Under the pieces are notes generated by a model. It was not told the origin of the DNA. It made no database searches and was given only the letters and a program-made list of their open reading frames with translations. A DNA stretch of 64,000 nucleotides, from the NCBI RefSeq assembly GCF_015686695.1, contig NZ_JADPMR010000004.1, forward strand, positions 620,001 to 684,000, read 5' to 3'. This DNA comes from Vibrio nitrifigilis (GTDB taxonomy: Bacteria; Pseudomonadota; Gammaproteobacteria; Enterobacterales; Vibrionaceae). The position numbers were made by a program, and so were the translations under genes. This document shows positions 35,495-43,989 of this stretch, in pieces. Numbering within the stretch: the first letter of the stretch is position 1; the number at the start of each line of letters is the position of its first letter.

Positions 35495-36727
35495 ATGGAT
35501 ACAACACAAACACTTTTTGAAACGCTCAACCCACCACAACGTCTACTGATGGGACCAGGACCAATCAACGCATACCCACGTGTGCATCAAGCACTTTCTC
35601 AATCTTTGATTGGTCAATATGATCCTGTAATGACAGGCTACATGAATCAAGTTCAGAGCTTATATCGCGGTGTTTTTGAAACCAATAACCAGCAAACATT
35701 TTTAGTTGATGGCACGGCACGTTCGGGGATTGAAGCGGTGTTAGTCTCAATCCTTCAGCCGGGCGATAAAGTGCTGATTCCTGTCATCGGTCGCTTTGGT
35801 CACTTACTGTGTGAAATTGCCCAACGCGTCGGCGCTGAGATCAAAACGATCGATGTCGAATGGGGACAAGTGTGCACCGCTGAACAAGTCGAAACTGCGA
35901 TCAAACAGTTTCAACCTAAATTATTGGCGACGGTTCAAGGTGATACCTCTACGACCATGAATCAACCTCTTGCTGATATTGGTGAAGTGTGTCATCGCCA
36001 TGGGGTATTGTTTTATTGTGATGCGACGGCTTCCATTGCCGGTAATGAATTAAAGGTCGATGAATGGCATTTAGATGCGGTTTCAGCGGGTTTACAAAAA
36101 TGTTTAGGAGGCCCTTCTGGTTCATCCCCTGTGACATTAAGCGACCGCTGCGCTGAAGTGATTAATCGTCGTAAACACGTAGAAGCGGGGATCAAAGCGG
36201 CGCACCACCAAGAGGGGGTTGATTGTCCTATTCAGTCGAACTACTTCGATTTAGCGATGATCATGGATTACTGGGGTCCTGAGCGCTTAAACCACCATAC
36301 TGAAGCAACATCCATGCTTTATGCCGCCCGTGAATGTGCGCGTTTATTCTTGGAAGAAGGTAGCAATACCGTCATTGCTCGCCATAAACAAGCGGGTGAC
36401 GCCCTTGCTGCTGGCCTAGCGGCTATGGGATTGCGACTGTTTGGCGATCAAAGTACGAAGATGAACAACGTATTAGGGGTTTATATTCCTGATGAAGTTG
36501 ATGGCGATACGATTCGTGGTGAACTGCTCAACCGTTTTGGTATTGAGATCGGTACCTCGTTTGGTCCGCTACATGGCAAAATTTGGCGTATCGGCACGAT
36601 GGGTTATAACGCACGCCAAGAGTGTGTTTTAACCACTTTAGCGGCGCTGGAATCGATTTTGTTGAAATATCGCGCCAAGATTGCACCGGGTCAGGCTGTC
36701 GCTGCAGCGATGGAATTTTATCGTTAA
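35495..36727 (+). CDS. hpxJ: Ureidoglycine-glyoxylate aminotransferase (PucG/HpxJ-type, class V)
   Basis: A 410-residue PLP aminotransferase: RLLMGPGPINAYPRVHQAL, VDGTARSGIEAVLVS, YCDATASIAGNELKVDEWHL and the PLP-lysine in SAGLQKCLGGPSG. This class includes alanine-glyoxylate aminotransferases; position directly before allantoate amidohydrolase selects the PucG/HpxJ group, which transaminates ureidoglycine with glyoxylate to oxalurate and glycine. It starts 2 bp after hpxW. Confidence 0.88.
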   Translation: MDTTQTLFETLNPPQRLLMGPGPINAYPRVHQALSQSLIGQYDPVMTGYMNQVQSLYRGVFETNNQQTFLVDGTARSGIEAVLVSILQPGDKVLIPVIGRFGHLLCEIAQRVGAEIKTIDVEWGQVCTAEQVETAIKQFQPKLLATVQGDTSTTMNQPLADIGEVCHRHGVLFYCDATASIAGNELKVDEWHLDAVSAGLQKCLGGPSGSSPVTLSDRCAEVINRRKHVEAGIKAAHHQEGVDCPIQSNYFDLAMIMDYWGPERLNHHTEATSMLYAARECARLFLEEGSNTVIARHKQAGDALAAGLAAMGLRLFGDQSTKMNNVLGVYIPDEVDGDTIRGELLNRFGIEIGTSFGPLHGKIWRIGTMGYNARQECVLTTLAALESILLKYRAKIAPGQAVAAAMEFYR

Positions 36728-36766
36728 TTCGAATAGTCAGTTTTAATTGAAAGCAAAGGAGTGCGT

Positions 36767-37993
36767 ATGATCAGCACAGCAACATCGGCACAATCCATTA
36801 TGCAGCGTGCAGACATTATGGCCGGTTTTAGTGAAGACGCTGGCCGATTAACGCGAGCCTATTTAACCCCTGAACATCGTCAGGCACATGCTCAGCTCGC
36901 TCAGTGGATGCAAGAGGCGGGACTCGACACTTGGCAAGATAGCGTCGGAAATCAGTGGGGACGTAAAGTCTCGCGTAATCCAACGCAACCGACCTTAGTG
37001 ATTGGCTCTCATAGTGACACTGTCACTAATGCGGGAAAGTATGATGGCAATTTGGGCGTATTACTGGCAATTGATGCTTTGAGTTCACTTAAAGATATCG
37101 AGTTTCCTTTTCATATTGACGTGGTGGCATTTGCTGATGAGGAAGGGACGCGCTTTAATACCACTTTGATTGGTTCTTCCGCTGTCGCGGGGGAATTCAA
37201 TCCAGACTGGTTGGTGATTAAAGATGCTTCTGGAGTGTCCATTGCGCAAGCGATGATGGAATTTGGTCTAGACCCTAACCAAGCGGGTAAGGATGCGAGA
37301 ACGACCGATGAGCTTTTGGGCTATCTGGAAGTTCACATTGAGCAGGGGCCTGTGCTGGAAACTAAGAACCTGCCAGTGGGTATCGTAACCGGTATTGCTG
37401 GCGCGAAGCGTTTTCAGTTCCAAGTGACAGGCGTTGCTGGCCATGCTGGTACAGTACCGGTTGACTTACGCCAAGATGCTTTGTGTGGCGCCGCAGAAAT
37501 GATCAACTTCGTTGAGCGATACGCAAGACAAGCAGAAATAGTGGCGACGGTTGGCATTTGCGAAACGGTAAAAGGGGCAATTAATGTGATTCCAGGTGAA
37601 ACGCATTTTACGTTAGATGTTCGCAGCTCAAATCAAGAAACGCTGGAACGTTCAGTGAACGAAATTCTTCTAGGCATTAATAAAATTGCCAAAAGCCGCG
37701 AATTATCCGTCAATTCACAGAAAGTATATCAAGCTCAAGCGGTTGAATGTGATAGTGATTTGCAGCAACGCTGGGGAAATGTGGTTGAACAAGTGACACA
37801 GCAAGAGCCATGTTATTTGCCGAGCGGGGCGGGACATGACGCGATGGCGATGGCAGCGATCACTCCGATCGGAATGTTATTTGTCCGTTGTGACAAGGGG
37901 ATCAGCCATAACCCTGCCGAGAATGTGCTGGTTGAAGATGTCGATGTGGCGTTGTCCTGTTTGATCAATATGATCAAAACGTTTCATCCTTAA
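36767..37993 (+). CDS. hpxK: Allantoate amidohydrolase HpxK (M20 family)
   Basis: A 408-residue metal-dependent amidohydrolase: LVIGSHSDTVTNAGKYDGNLG, AFADEEGTRFNTTLIGS, LEVHIEQGPVLETKNLPVGI and the late metal ligand region PSGAGHDAMAMA. It splits allantoate to ureidoglycine, CO2 and ammonia, feeding the aminotransferase encoded just upstream. AAAGGAG precedes the ATG at 36767; the GTG at 36761 overlaps that RBS and is rejected. It could alternatively be a beta-ureidopropionase/ureidoglycolate amidohydrolase of the same family. Confidence 0.87.
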   Translation: MISTATSAQSIMQRADIMAGFSEDAGRLTRAYLTPEHRQAHAQLAQWMQEAGLDTWQDSVGNQWGRKVSRNPTQPTLVIGSHSDTVTNAGKYDGNLGVLLAIDALSSLKDIEFPFHIDVVAFADEEGTRFNTTLIGSSAVAGEFNPDWLVIKDASGVSIAQAMMEFGLDPNQAGKDARTTDELLGYLEVHIEQGPVLETKNLPVGIVTGIAGAKRFQFQVTGVAGHAGTVPVDLRQDALCGAAEMINFVERYARQAEIVATVGICETVKGAINVIPGETHFTLDVRSSNQETLERSVNEILLGINKIAKSRELSVNSQKVYQAQAVECDSDLQQRWGNVVEQVTQQEPCYLPSGAGHDAMAMAAITPIGMLFVRCDKGISHNPAENVLVEDVDVALSCLINMIKTFHP

Positions 37994-38028
37994 GGGGACA
38001 TTTTGTTTTAGGATAAAATGCTTAAACG

Positions 38029-38056
38029 TAAGCGCCACATGCAAATGTGGCGCTTA
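38029..38056. terminator. Bidirectional terminator-like hairpin between hpxK and the EF-hand gene
   Basis: TAAGCGCCACAT and ATGTGGCGCTTA form a perfect 12-bp stem with a GCAA tetraloop, between the convergent stops at 37993 and 38063. T-runs are short on both sides. Confidence 0.7.
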
Positions 38057-38062
38057 TCGGAT

Positions 38063-38410
38063 TTAGTTATCAAAGAAATCTGAGTGTTCATCGTCATCAT
38101 TATCTGATGACTGACTGTTATTATTATGGCTGCCCGGTGCACCTTGAGGTGGTTTATGAGAACGCATAAACGTATCGAGTTCACTCTCAGTGACTTGCCC
38201 ATCACCGTTACTATCCATTTGATCAAAGTCGCGCTTCATCGGTCCGCGGACTTCATCGCTCGTTAGAACGCCATCACCATTGGTATCAAAGTCACTAAAT
38301 TGAGGCGGCTGTCCGCCATTACCCGGCTTTGCTGGCGGTTGATTATCAGCGAGCGCAAATGGTGAACACAAAAGAGCGGCGCTTGCCCATATCAGTAGTT
38401 GTTTTCTCAC
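38063..38410 (-). CDS. Secreted EF-hand protein
   Basis: A 115-residue protein with a signal peptide (VRKQLLIWASAALLCSPFAL, cleavage near ALA-DN) and two EF-hand loops, DTNGDGVLTSDE and DSNGDGQVTESE, both with all calcium ligands. A proline-rich spacer precedes them, and an acidic SSDNDDDEHSD tail follows. I use the GTG at 38408-38410, with AAGGA seven bases upstream. The longer frame from 38467 reads into the small inverted-repeat element. Probably a periplasmic calcium-binding protein; partner unknown. Confidence 0.8.
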   Translation of the reverse strand: MRKQLLIWASAALLCSPFALADNQPPAKPGNGGQPPQFSDFDTNGDGVLTSDEVRGPMKRDFDQMDSNGDGQVTESELDTFMRSHKPPQGAPGSHNNNSQSSDNDDDEHSDFFDN

Positions 38411-38448
38411 CTTTATATCCTTACCTACATATTGAGATTCGTTGGCTA

Positions 38449-38504
38449 TATACCCAAATGACCACAAGATGCAGAAAACAGCATCTTGCAGTTACTTGGG
38501 TATA
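38449..38504. repeat. 56-bp tip-only copy of the 591-856 inverted-repeat element
   Basis: TATACCCAAATG...CAAGATGC, an eight-base loop AGAAAACA, then GCATCTTG...GGGTATA. The arms match the outer arms of the 266-bp element, whose internal hairpins are missing here. It lies 38 bp upstream of the EF-hand gene start and would form a long hairpin in RNA. Confidence 0.85.
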
Positions 38505-38607
38505 GTGTAAGACACACTGAAAACAATTAGTTTTATGGTTTACATAGCTTTACAACGAGACAACTGGCCAGATGTACTTGTTGATGAGCCGCTGATTGGT
38601 TATTTGG

Positions 38608-39918
38608 CTATTCGGTTTTAGTTGTACGCTCAAATACACATTTGCCCATCACGTAAGTGCGGTTGATCACCCGCTCATCACCTAACGTTGTTACAGCAAA
38701 GAGCTCTGATTCCAGTGAAGTGGCTCGTTCCACACGCTGTTGCAGCATGGGAAACGCAGTGGGATTCACTTCAATAAAGTCAGCTTCAGTACCTGGATTT
38801 AAATTGCCGATTTTGTCGGTAAGTTTAAGTCCAACAGCTGCGCCCTGTGTACTGTGGTAGAGGGAATGGAAGACATTTAAACTTTTGCCTTGTAACTGAC
38901 ATATTTTGTAGGCATCGGCCAAGTTAGCAAGCAATGATAAGTCAGTGCCAGCCCCGATATCACTGGCAAATGCGATATTGACTCCAACATCTTTAATATG
39001 ATGAAAAGGAAATAAACCGCTGCCTAAAAACAAGTTAGAAGATGGGCAGCAAGCCACGGTTGCGTTGTTCGCCGCCAAGCGTTTTAACTCTGAATCGCAT
39101 AAATGAACCCCATGCCCAAAGATGCTACGCTCCGTTAATAATCCTGCCGATTCATACACATCGAGATAATCACGTGATGTTGGGAACAGATCTTTTACCC
39201 ATTTAATTTCATTGAGGTTTTCACTGAGGTGCGTTTGCATATAAACGTCAGGATATTCGCGTAATAAACTGGCGGCTTGCTGCAGTTGTTGCGGCGTACT
39301 GGTTGGCGCAAAACGTGGCGTCACTGCATATAAATTTCGTCCGTTATGATGCCAATGTTCGATAAGCTCCTTACTTTGCCAGTACCCTAACTTGGGATTA
39401 TCGCGCAGCGTGTCAGGACAGAACCTATCCATCAGAACCTTGCCACAAATCATGCGTGCTTGATACTGTTCTGCTGCTTCGAAGAACATGTCTACAGAGT
39501 GCTCATGAACGGTCGCAAAGACAGCTGCGGTGGTGGTGCCATGAGCAAATAATTGCGCAATAAAGAATTCAGCTTGCTGTTTAGCGTAATATCGGTCAAT
39601 GAACTTTTTTTCTGTTGGAAATGTGTAATTATTCAGCCAATCAAATAGTTGTTCTCCATAACTGGCGATCATTTCGACTTGGGCATAATGGACGTGAGCA
39701 TCAATAAATCCAGGTAAGATTAAGCCTTCATGGTGGATAATATCGTCTGAATTTAGCCGGTGTTCAGCTAAGAAGTCACAGGCCTCACCGAGATATTCAA
39801 TGAGACCATCTCTCACTACTAAAATGCCGTCAGAGAAATACTGGTAGTTACGCTCGGGAGCCGATGTTGGGCGTGGAAAGTGCAGTATACGGCCACGATG
39901 AATACTAAATGTTATCAT
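38608..39918 (-). CDS. guaD: Guanine deaminase
   Basis: A 436-residue amidohydrolase: GFIDAHVHYAQVEMIASYGE (zinc HxH), WLNNYTFPTEKKFID (GuaD signature), MQTHLSENLNEIKWV, IFGHGVHLCDSE and IAFASDIGAGTDLSLL. It deaminates guanine to xanthine, feeding the xanthine dehydrogenase at the head of the same operon. Its ATG shares one base with the uraH stop (TAATG). Confidence 0.93.
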   Translation of the reverse strand: MITFSIHRGRILHFPRPTSAPERNYQYFSDGILVVRDGLIEYLGEACDFLAEHRLNSDDIIHHEGLILPGFIDAHVHYAQVEMIASYGEQLFDWLNNYTFPTEKKFIDRYYAKQQAEFFIAQLFAHGTTTAAVFATVHEHSVDMFFEAAEQYQARMICGKVLMDRFCPDTLRDNPKLGYWQSKELIEHWHHNGRNLYAVTPRFAPTSTPQQLQQAASLLREYPDVYMQTHLSENLNEIKWVKDLFPTSRDYLDVYESAGLLTERSIFGHGVHLCDSELKRLAANNATVACCPSSNLFLGSGLFPFHHIKDVGVNIAFASDIGAGTDLSLLANLADAYKICQLQGKSLNVFHSLYHSTQGAAVGLKLTDKIGNLNPGTEADFIEVNPTAFPMLQQRVERATSLESELFAVTTLGDERVINRTYVMGKCVFERTTKTE

Positions 39919-40241
39919 TAACTACCTCGGTAACTGCTATAAGCGAAAGGAGAAAGCAGCAATGGGATATGGTAATGCGGTCGTGAATCTGTGGTGATAT
40001 GCACATCAATCATTGGGAAGAAAGCTTCACCAAAAGTCGCTTCACAATAGGGCCCGACTAAAAAGCGTAATGTATATTGTCCGGGAATGAGATCGACGTT
40101 GGCAAACTCACAGCGTCCATCGTCATTGGTGGTTTGCTGAGCGAGTGATTTACTCGATCCCAATTTAAAGAGGTGGACCTCTACGCCAGTTGCAGGTGAA
40201 CCACTGGCGTTGTCAAGGATATGGCAACTAAGCTGGGTCAT
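39918..40241 (-). CDS. uraH: 5-hydroxyisourate hydrolase
   Basis: A 107-residue transthyretin-related protein with SCHILDNASGSPATGVEVHL, GRCEFANVDLIPGQYTLRF and the diagnostic C-terminal YRGS (SPFAYSSYRGS). It hydrolyses 5-hydroxyisourate to OHCU. No signal peptide is present. It overlaps uraD by 4 bp. Confidence 0.94.
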   Translation of the reverse strand: MTQLSCHILDNASGSPATGVEVHLFKLGSSKSLAQQTTNDDGRCEFANVDLIPGQYTLRFLVGPYCEATFGEAFFPMIDVHITTDSRPHYHIPLLLSPFAYSSYRGS

Positions 40242-40726
40242 ACGTAAGATTCCATTCTAATTTTACTGATTTTTCGTTGTTCTGTTGCTGCATTAACTAA
40301 CTCTTGTTCCCTAGAGTTGGGCAGGCGTTCTTCTAATTTGGCTAACATAGATTGCGCGCTTTGATTGGTCGCGCAGACAATAAAGATAAAACCAAATGTG
40401 TCTTTGTAATCGAGGTTGAGTTGTAACAATTTTTCTAATGTATCAGAAGAGGCGTGTTGTACTCGTTTTTGCTCATTCTCACTGAGCGACTGACTGTGCG
40501 CATACTTTTTCGAGAGACTATCAATATCTCCGATCATAGGGTGGCCAGCAAATGCTTCTAGCCAATCCTCTTCTTCTAACTCATCAAATGCAATGTCCGC
40601 ATAGTGAAAAAATTGATTGCGGTCTTGAAATGGCTGGTATTGAGACATAGTTTGTTGCCAACGACGGCTGCTACAAATCATGCTTAATTCTTGTGAGCTT
40701 AATGTAATTGGTTGATTAGCCTTCAT
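40238..40726 (-). CDS. uraD: OHCU decarboxylase
   Basis: A 162-residue enzyme producing S-allantoin from 2-oxo-4-hydroxy-4-carboxy-5-ureidoimidazoline. The catalytic histidine is in FAGHPMIGDIDSLSKKYAH, and the C-terminal region has FGFIFIVCATNQSAQSML. The start at 40726 overlaps the end of xdhC by 11 bp. A longer frame from 40783 runs inside xdhC and is not used. Confidence 0.92.
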   Translation of the reverse strand: MKANQPITLSSQELSMICSSRRWQQTMSQYQPFQDRNQFFHYADIAFDELEEEDWLEAFAGHPMIGDIDSLSKKYAHSQSLSENEQKRVQHASSDTLEKLLQLNLDYKDTFGFIFIVCATNQSAQSMLAKLEERLPNSREQELVNAATEQRKISKIRMESYV

Positions 40727-41600
40727 CCATGATCTCCGAAAATGCTTTACGTGCGGAGTTTGCTTGTTGCCACAGTACAACATTCTCTTGTTTATTTTGT
40801 TGAGTTTGCTGTTTGTTCATTAGCGCGATTAATTGGCCAGCAACCGATACAGCGACTTGCATTGGTAGTTTACCGGTTATGTCGGCTAAACCAATCGGGC
40901 AGGTAAGTGCTTCAATCAATTCTGGATTTGATAATTGCTCTTTCAAGCGATATTCAAAACGTTGTTTTTTCCCTTGTGAGCCAATCAATCCTACAAACAT
41001 AAAACGTTGTTCATTCAATGCATTGGCAACAATATCGTAGTCCAGTTGATGATCTTGCGTCATAACAACCAAATAACTGTTATCTGGTAGAGAGCGTACG
41101 GTTTGTTCTGGATTGGCTGCCAATGTGCCTTGAACACCTAACGGTAATTGTTCGAGCCAAGTTTGGCGATTATCAATCACGGTTGTGTGACAAGGTAACT
41201 TAGACAGTATGGTGGCAAGAGACTGCCCCACATGACCTGCTCCATAGATAATAACGCTAGGTGTATCCATTTGAAAGAACTCAAATAAAACTTGAACAGC
41301 TCCGCCACAACATTGACCAAGATCGGCTGCAAGTGCAAAGCGCTCAATCTGCATATCTGACTGCTGTGCGGTTAATTTATCACGAGCGAGAGCGATGACT
41401 TGATATTCTAAATGTCCGCCACCTAAAGTGTCATATTGTGCATTAGTCGTAATCACCATTTTGGCCCCACTGGATCGTGGTACTGAGCCTGAATGGGCCA
41501 AAACAGTGGCCAAACAATAAGGCTGACCTAACTGTTCGAGTTCTTGACACGCTTTGAGCCAACTTAAATTTGCTTGATTAAGTAAGGATTCAGTGTGCAT
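40716..41600 (-). CDS. xdhC: Xanthine dehydrogenase accessory protein XdhC
   Basis: A 294-residue protein that sulfurates/inserts the molybdenum cofactor. It has YCLATVLAHSGSVPRSSGAKM, DLGQCCGGAVQVLFE, a Rossmann-like VIIYGAGHVGQSLA and MFVGLIGSQGKKQRF. Overlaps with xdhB (11 bp) and uraD show tight coupling. Confidence 0.92.
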   Translation of the reverse strand: MHTESLLNQANLSWLKACQELEQLGQPYCLATVLAHSGSVPRSSGAKMVITTNAQYDTLGGGHLEYQVIALARDKLTAQQSDMQIERFALAADLGQCCGGAVQVLFEFFQMDTPSVIIYGAGHVGQSLATILSKLPCHTTVIDNRQTWLEQLPLGVQGTLAANPEQTVRSLPDNSYLVVMTQDHQLDYDIVANALNEQRFMFVGLIGSQGKKQRFEYRLKEQLSNPELIEALTCPIGLADITGKLPMQVAVSVAGQLIALMNKQQTQQNKQENVVLWQQANSARKAFSEIMDEG

Positions 41601-43989
41601 CGTGCATCTCCTCTGCAGCGCAATTAGGTGCGGGTTCCATTTGACTGTTCGTCTGCGCGTTCAGTTCAGTGACGCGGTCACAACATGTCAGGATTTGCTC
41701 CCCGGTTGCTGGTGCGTGCAGATCAGGATCGTATTGATGGTTTCCCAGTGCTGCCACGGCATCATAAATCGCGCACCAGACACTGATGCCATGCATAAAT
41801 GGCGGTTCACCCACGGCCTTGGAGCGGTAAATGGTGTGCTCTGGATTTGGGTTTTCATACAAACCGATATTCATCACTTTGGGATAATCACCAATCGTTG
41901 GGATTTTGTAGTTCATTGGACTGTTGCTAAGTAATTGCCCCTCTTTACCCCAAACTAATTCTTCACTGGTTAGCCAGCCCATACCTTGGATAAAACCGCC
42001 TTCAATTTGCCCGGTATCAATGGCTGGGTTAAGGCTTTGGCCAACATCGTGCAGAATGTCGACTCGGTCTACAGTATGTTCTCCTGTTAGGGTATCAATC
42101 GTGACTTCTGAGCAGGAGACCCCATGAGAGAAATAGTAGAACGGGCGTCCTGATGCCGTCTCTCGGTCGTAACCGATTTTCGGGGTCTGATAGTAGCCGG
42201 TCGAAGAGAGTGATACGCGTTGAAAGTAGGCCATTTGGATAAGTTCGCCCCAAGATAACGCTTTGTCACCATACACCACTTCTTCATCTTCAATCGATAG
42301 CGGTTCGCTAGTGGCAAAGTGCGCTTGTGCAACGGAAAGAAGCCGTTCTTTAATTGTCATGGCAGCGTTGTAAGCAGCCATACCATTAAGATCAGCACCA
42401 GATGATGCAGCTGTGGGTGAGGTATTGGGAACTTTGTCGGTACGTGTCGAGGTAACCAGCACTTTGTTAATCCCAATGCCGAATGCTTGGGCAACAATTT
42501 GTTGTACTTTGGTATGCAGTCCTTGGCCCATTTCAGTCCCGCCATGGGAGACTTGTACTGAACCATCCGTATAGATCACGATGAGTGCGCCAGCTTGATT
42601 GAGATGTTGAGCTGTAAATGAAATGCCAAATTTTACTGGGGTCAGTGCCAAACCTTTTTTCAAAATCGGGCTGGTTTGGTTCCACTCATTTATCGCTTTG
42701 CGTCTTGCTCGATAGTGACAACTTTGCGCTAACCGTTTCATCATTGTTGGGAGTGTATCGAGCTCTTCTACTTCCATCCCATAAGCGGTGGTGTTGCGTC
42801 CTTTACGGTAGAGATTATCCAAGCGTACATCGAATGCATCTCGACCGGTTTTTAAGGCGAGTTGCTGCATGACTTTCTCGATGATAATCATTCCTTGTGG
42901 CCCGCCAAAACCGCGAAATGCCGTGTGAGAACACGTATCTGTTTTAAGCCGATGACCTATTATGCACGCATCACCTAATGAATAGGCGTTGTCGGCATGG
43001 AACATGGCGCGATCAACAATTGCATCGGATAAATCCGCGGAATGACCACAAAGTCCATTTATCTCCATTTGTGCATTTTTAATCACACCTTGGGAATTCG
43101 CGCTGAGTGTATATAGGTTATGAAAGGGATGGCGTTTACCCGTTGCTGTCATATCAATGCGTCGAGGTAGGCGAAATTTCACCGGACGCTGGGTATGATA
43201 AGCACCTAATGCCGCTAAACATGCCCAAGGTGCCGCCTGACTCTCTTTACCACCAAAGCCACCGCCCATACGCCGCATATCAACAGTCACACGGTTAAAA
43301 TCTGTCGCAAGGACTTCTGCCACCAGTTTTTGTACTTCTGAGGGGTTTTGGGTCGAACTAAAAACCAACATGCCGTTGTCTTCTGTTGTTTGTGCTAAAC
43401 AGCATTGTCCTTCCAAATAAAAGTGCTCTTGGCCTCCAACCAACATCTCCCCATCAAGGTGAATGGGAGCTGAGTTAACATCAGCATTTATCGGGACACC
43501 CATTTGGTGAACCGGTAATAATGGCGGTTCAGTCTTTGTTTGCGCTAAGGTTAACGCGACAGTGTCACTTTTCTCATACTCAATATCGGCCAATTGCGTG
43601 GCCATGACCGCCACTTGATAAGACGTTGCGAGCACTAACGCTATCGGCTGACCGTAAAACCGAATTTCATTGTCAATCGTTAACAAAGGGTCGCCTTTAA
43701 ACACGGTGCCGATGTCTTTTTCGCCTGGAATATCATCACTGGTTAACACACTGACCACGCCAGGCGCTCGTTTCACTCGCTCAAGGTTGCAAGTAAGGAT
43801 ATGGCCTTTGGCAATGGTGCTGGTTATCACTGCTGCATGTAAACAACCTCGAGGCGTTGGAATATCATCAACGAAAGGGGCGGTTCCAGCAACTTGCTTG
43901 TGCGCACTTTCATGCTTGATGGCTTGACCAATCACAGATGAATGCTGATGAGTAGGCTCAGTTTGTTGGAGAGAGGTAAGTTTACGCAT
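41590..43989 (-). CDS. xdhB: Xanthine dehydrogenase molybdopterin-binding subunit XdhB
   Basis: A 799-residue Moco subunit: GTAPFVDDIPTPRGCLHAAV, MGGGFGGKESQAAPWACLAA, TAFRGFGGPQGMIIIEKVM, HGGTEMGQGLHTKVQQIVAQ and the catalytic-glutamate loop KAVGEPPFMHGISVWCAIYD. It oxidises hypoxanthine and xanthine to urate at the Moco site. Length matches bacterial XdhB. Confidence 0.94.
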   Translation of the reverse strand: MRKLTSLQQTEPTHQHSSVIGQAIKHESAHKQVAGTAPFVDDIPTPRGCLHAAVITSTIAKGHILTCNLERVKRAPGVVSVLTSDDIPGEKDIGTVFKGDPLLTIDNEIRFYGQPIALVLATSYQVAVMATQLADIEYEKSDTVALTLAQTKTEPPLLPVHQMGVPINADVNSAPIHLDGEMLVGGQEHFYLEGQCCLAQTTEDNGMLVFSSTQNPSEVQKLVAEVLATDFNRVTVDMRRMGGGFGGKESQAAPWACLAALGAYHTQRPVKFRLPRRIDMTATGKRHPFHNLYTLSANSQGVIKNAQMEINGLCGHSADLSDAIVDRAMFHADNAYSLGDACIIGHRLKTDTCSHTAFRGFGGPQGMIIIEKVMQQLALKTGRDAFDVRLDNLYRKGRNTTAYGMEVEELDTLPTMMKRLAQSCHYRARRKAINEWNQTSPILKKGLALTPVKFGISFTAQHLNQAGALIVIYTDGSVQVSHGGTEMGQGLHTKVQQIVAQAFGIGINKVLVTSTRTDKVPNTSPTAASSGADLNGMAAYNAAMTIKERLLSVAQAHFATSEPLSIEDEEVVYGDKALSWGELIQMAYFQRVSLSSTGYYQTPKIGYDRETASGRPFYYFSHGVSCSEVTIDTLTGEHTVDRVDILHDVGQSLNPAIDTGQIEGGFIQGMGWLTSEELVWGKEGQLLSNSPMNYKIPTIGDYPKVMNIGLYENPNPEHTIYRSKAVGEPPFMHGISVWCAIYDAVAALGNHQYDPDLHAPATGEQILTCCDRVTELNAQTNSQMEPAPNCAAEEMHDAH

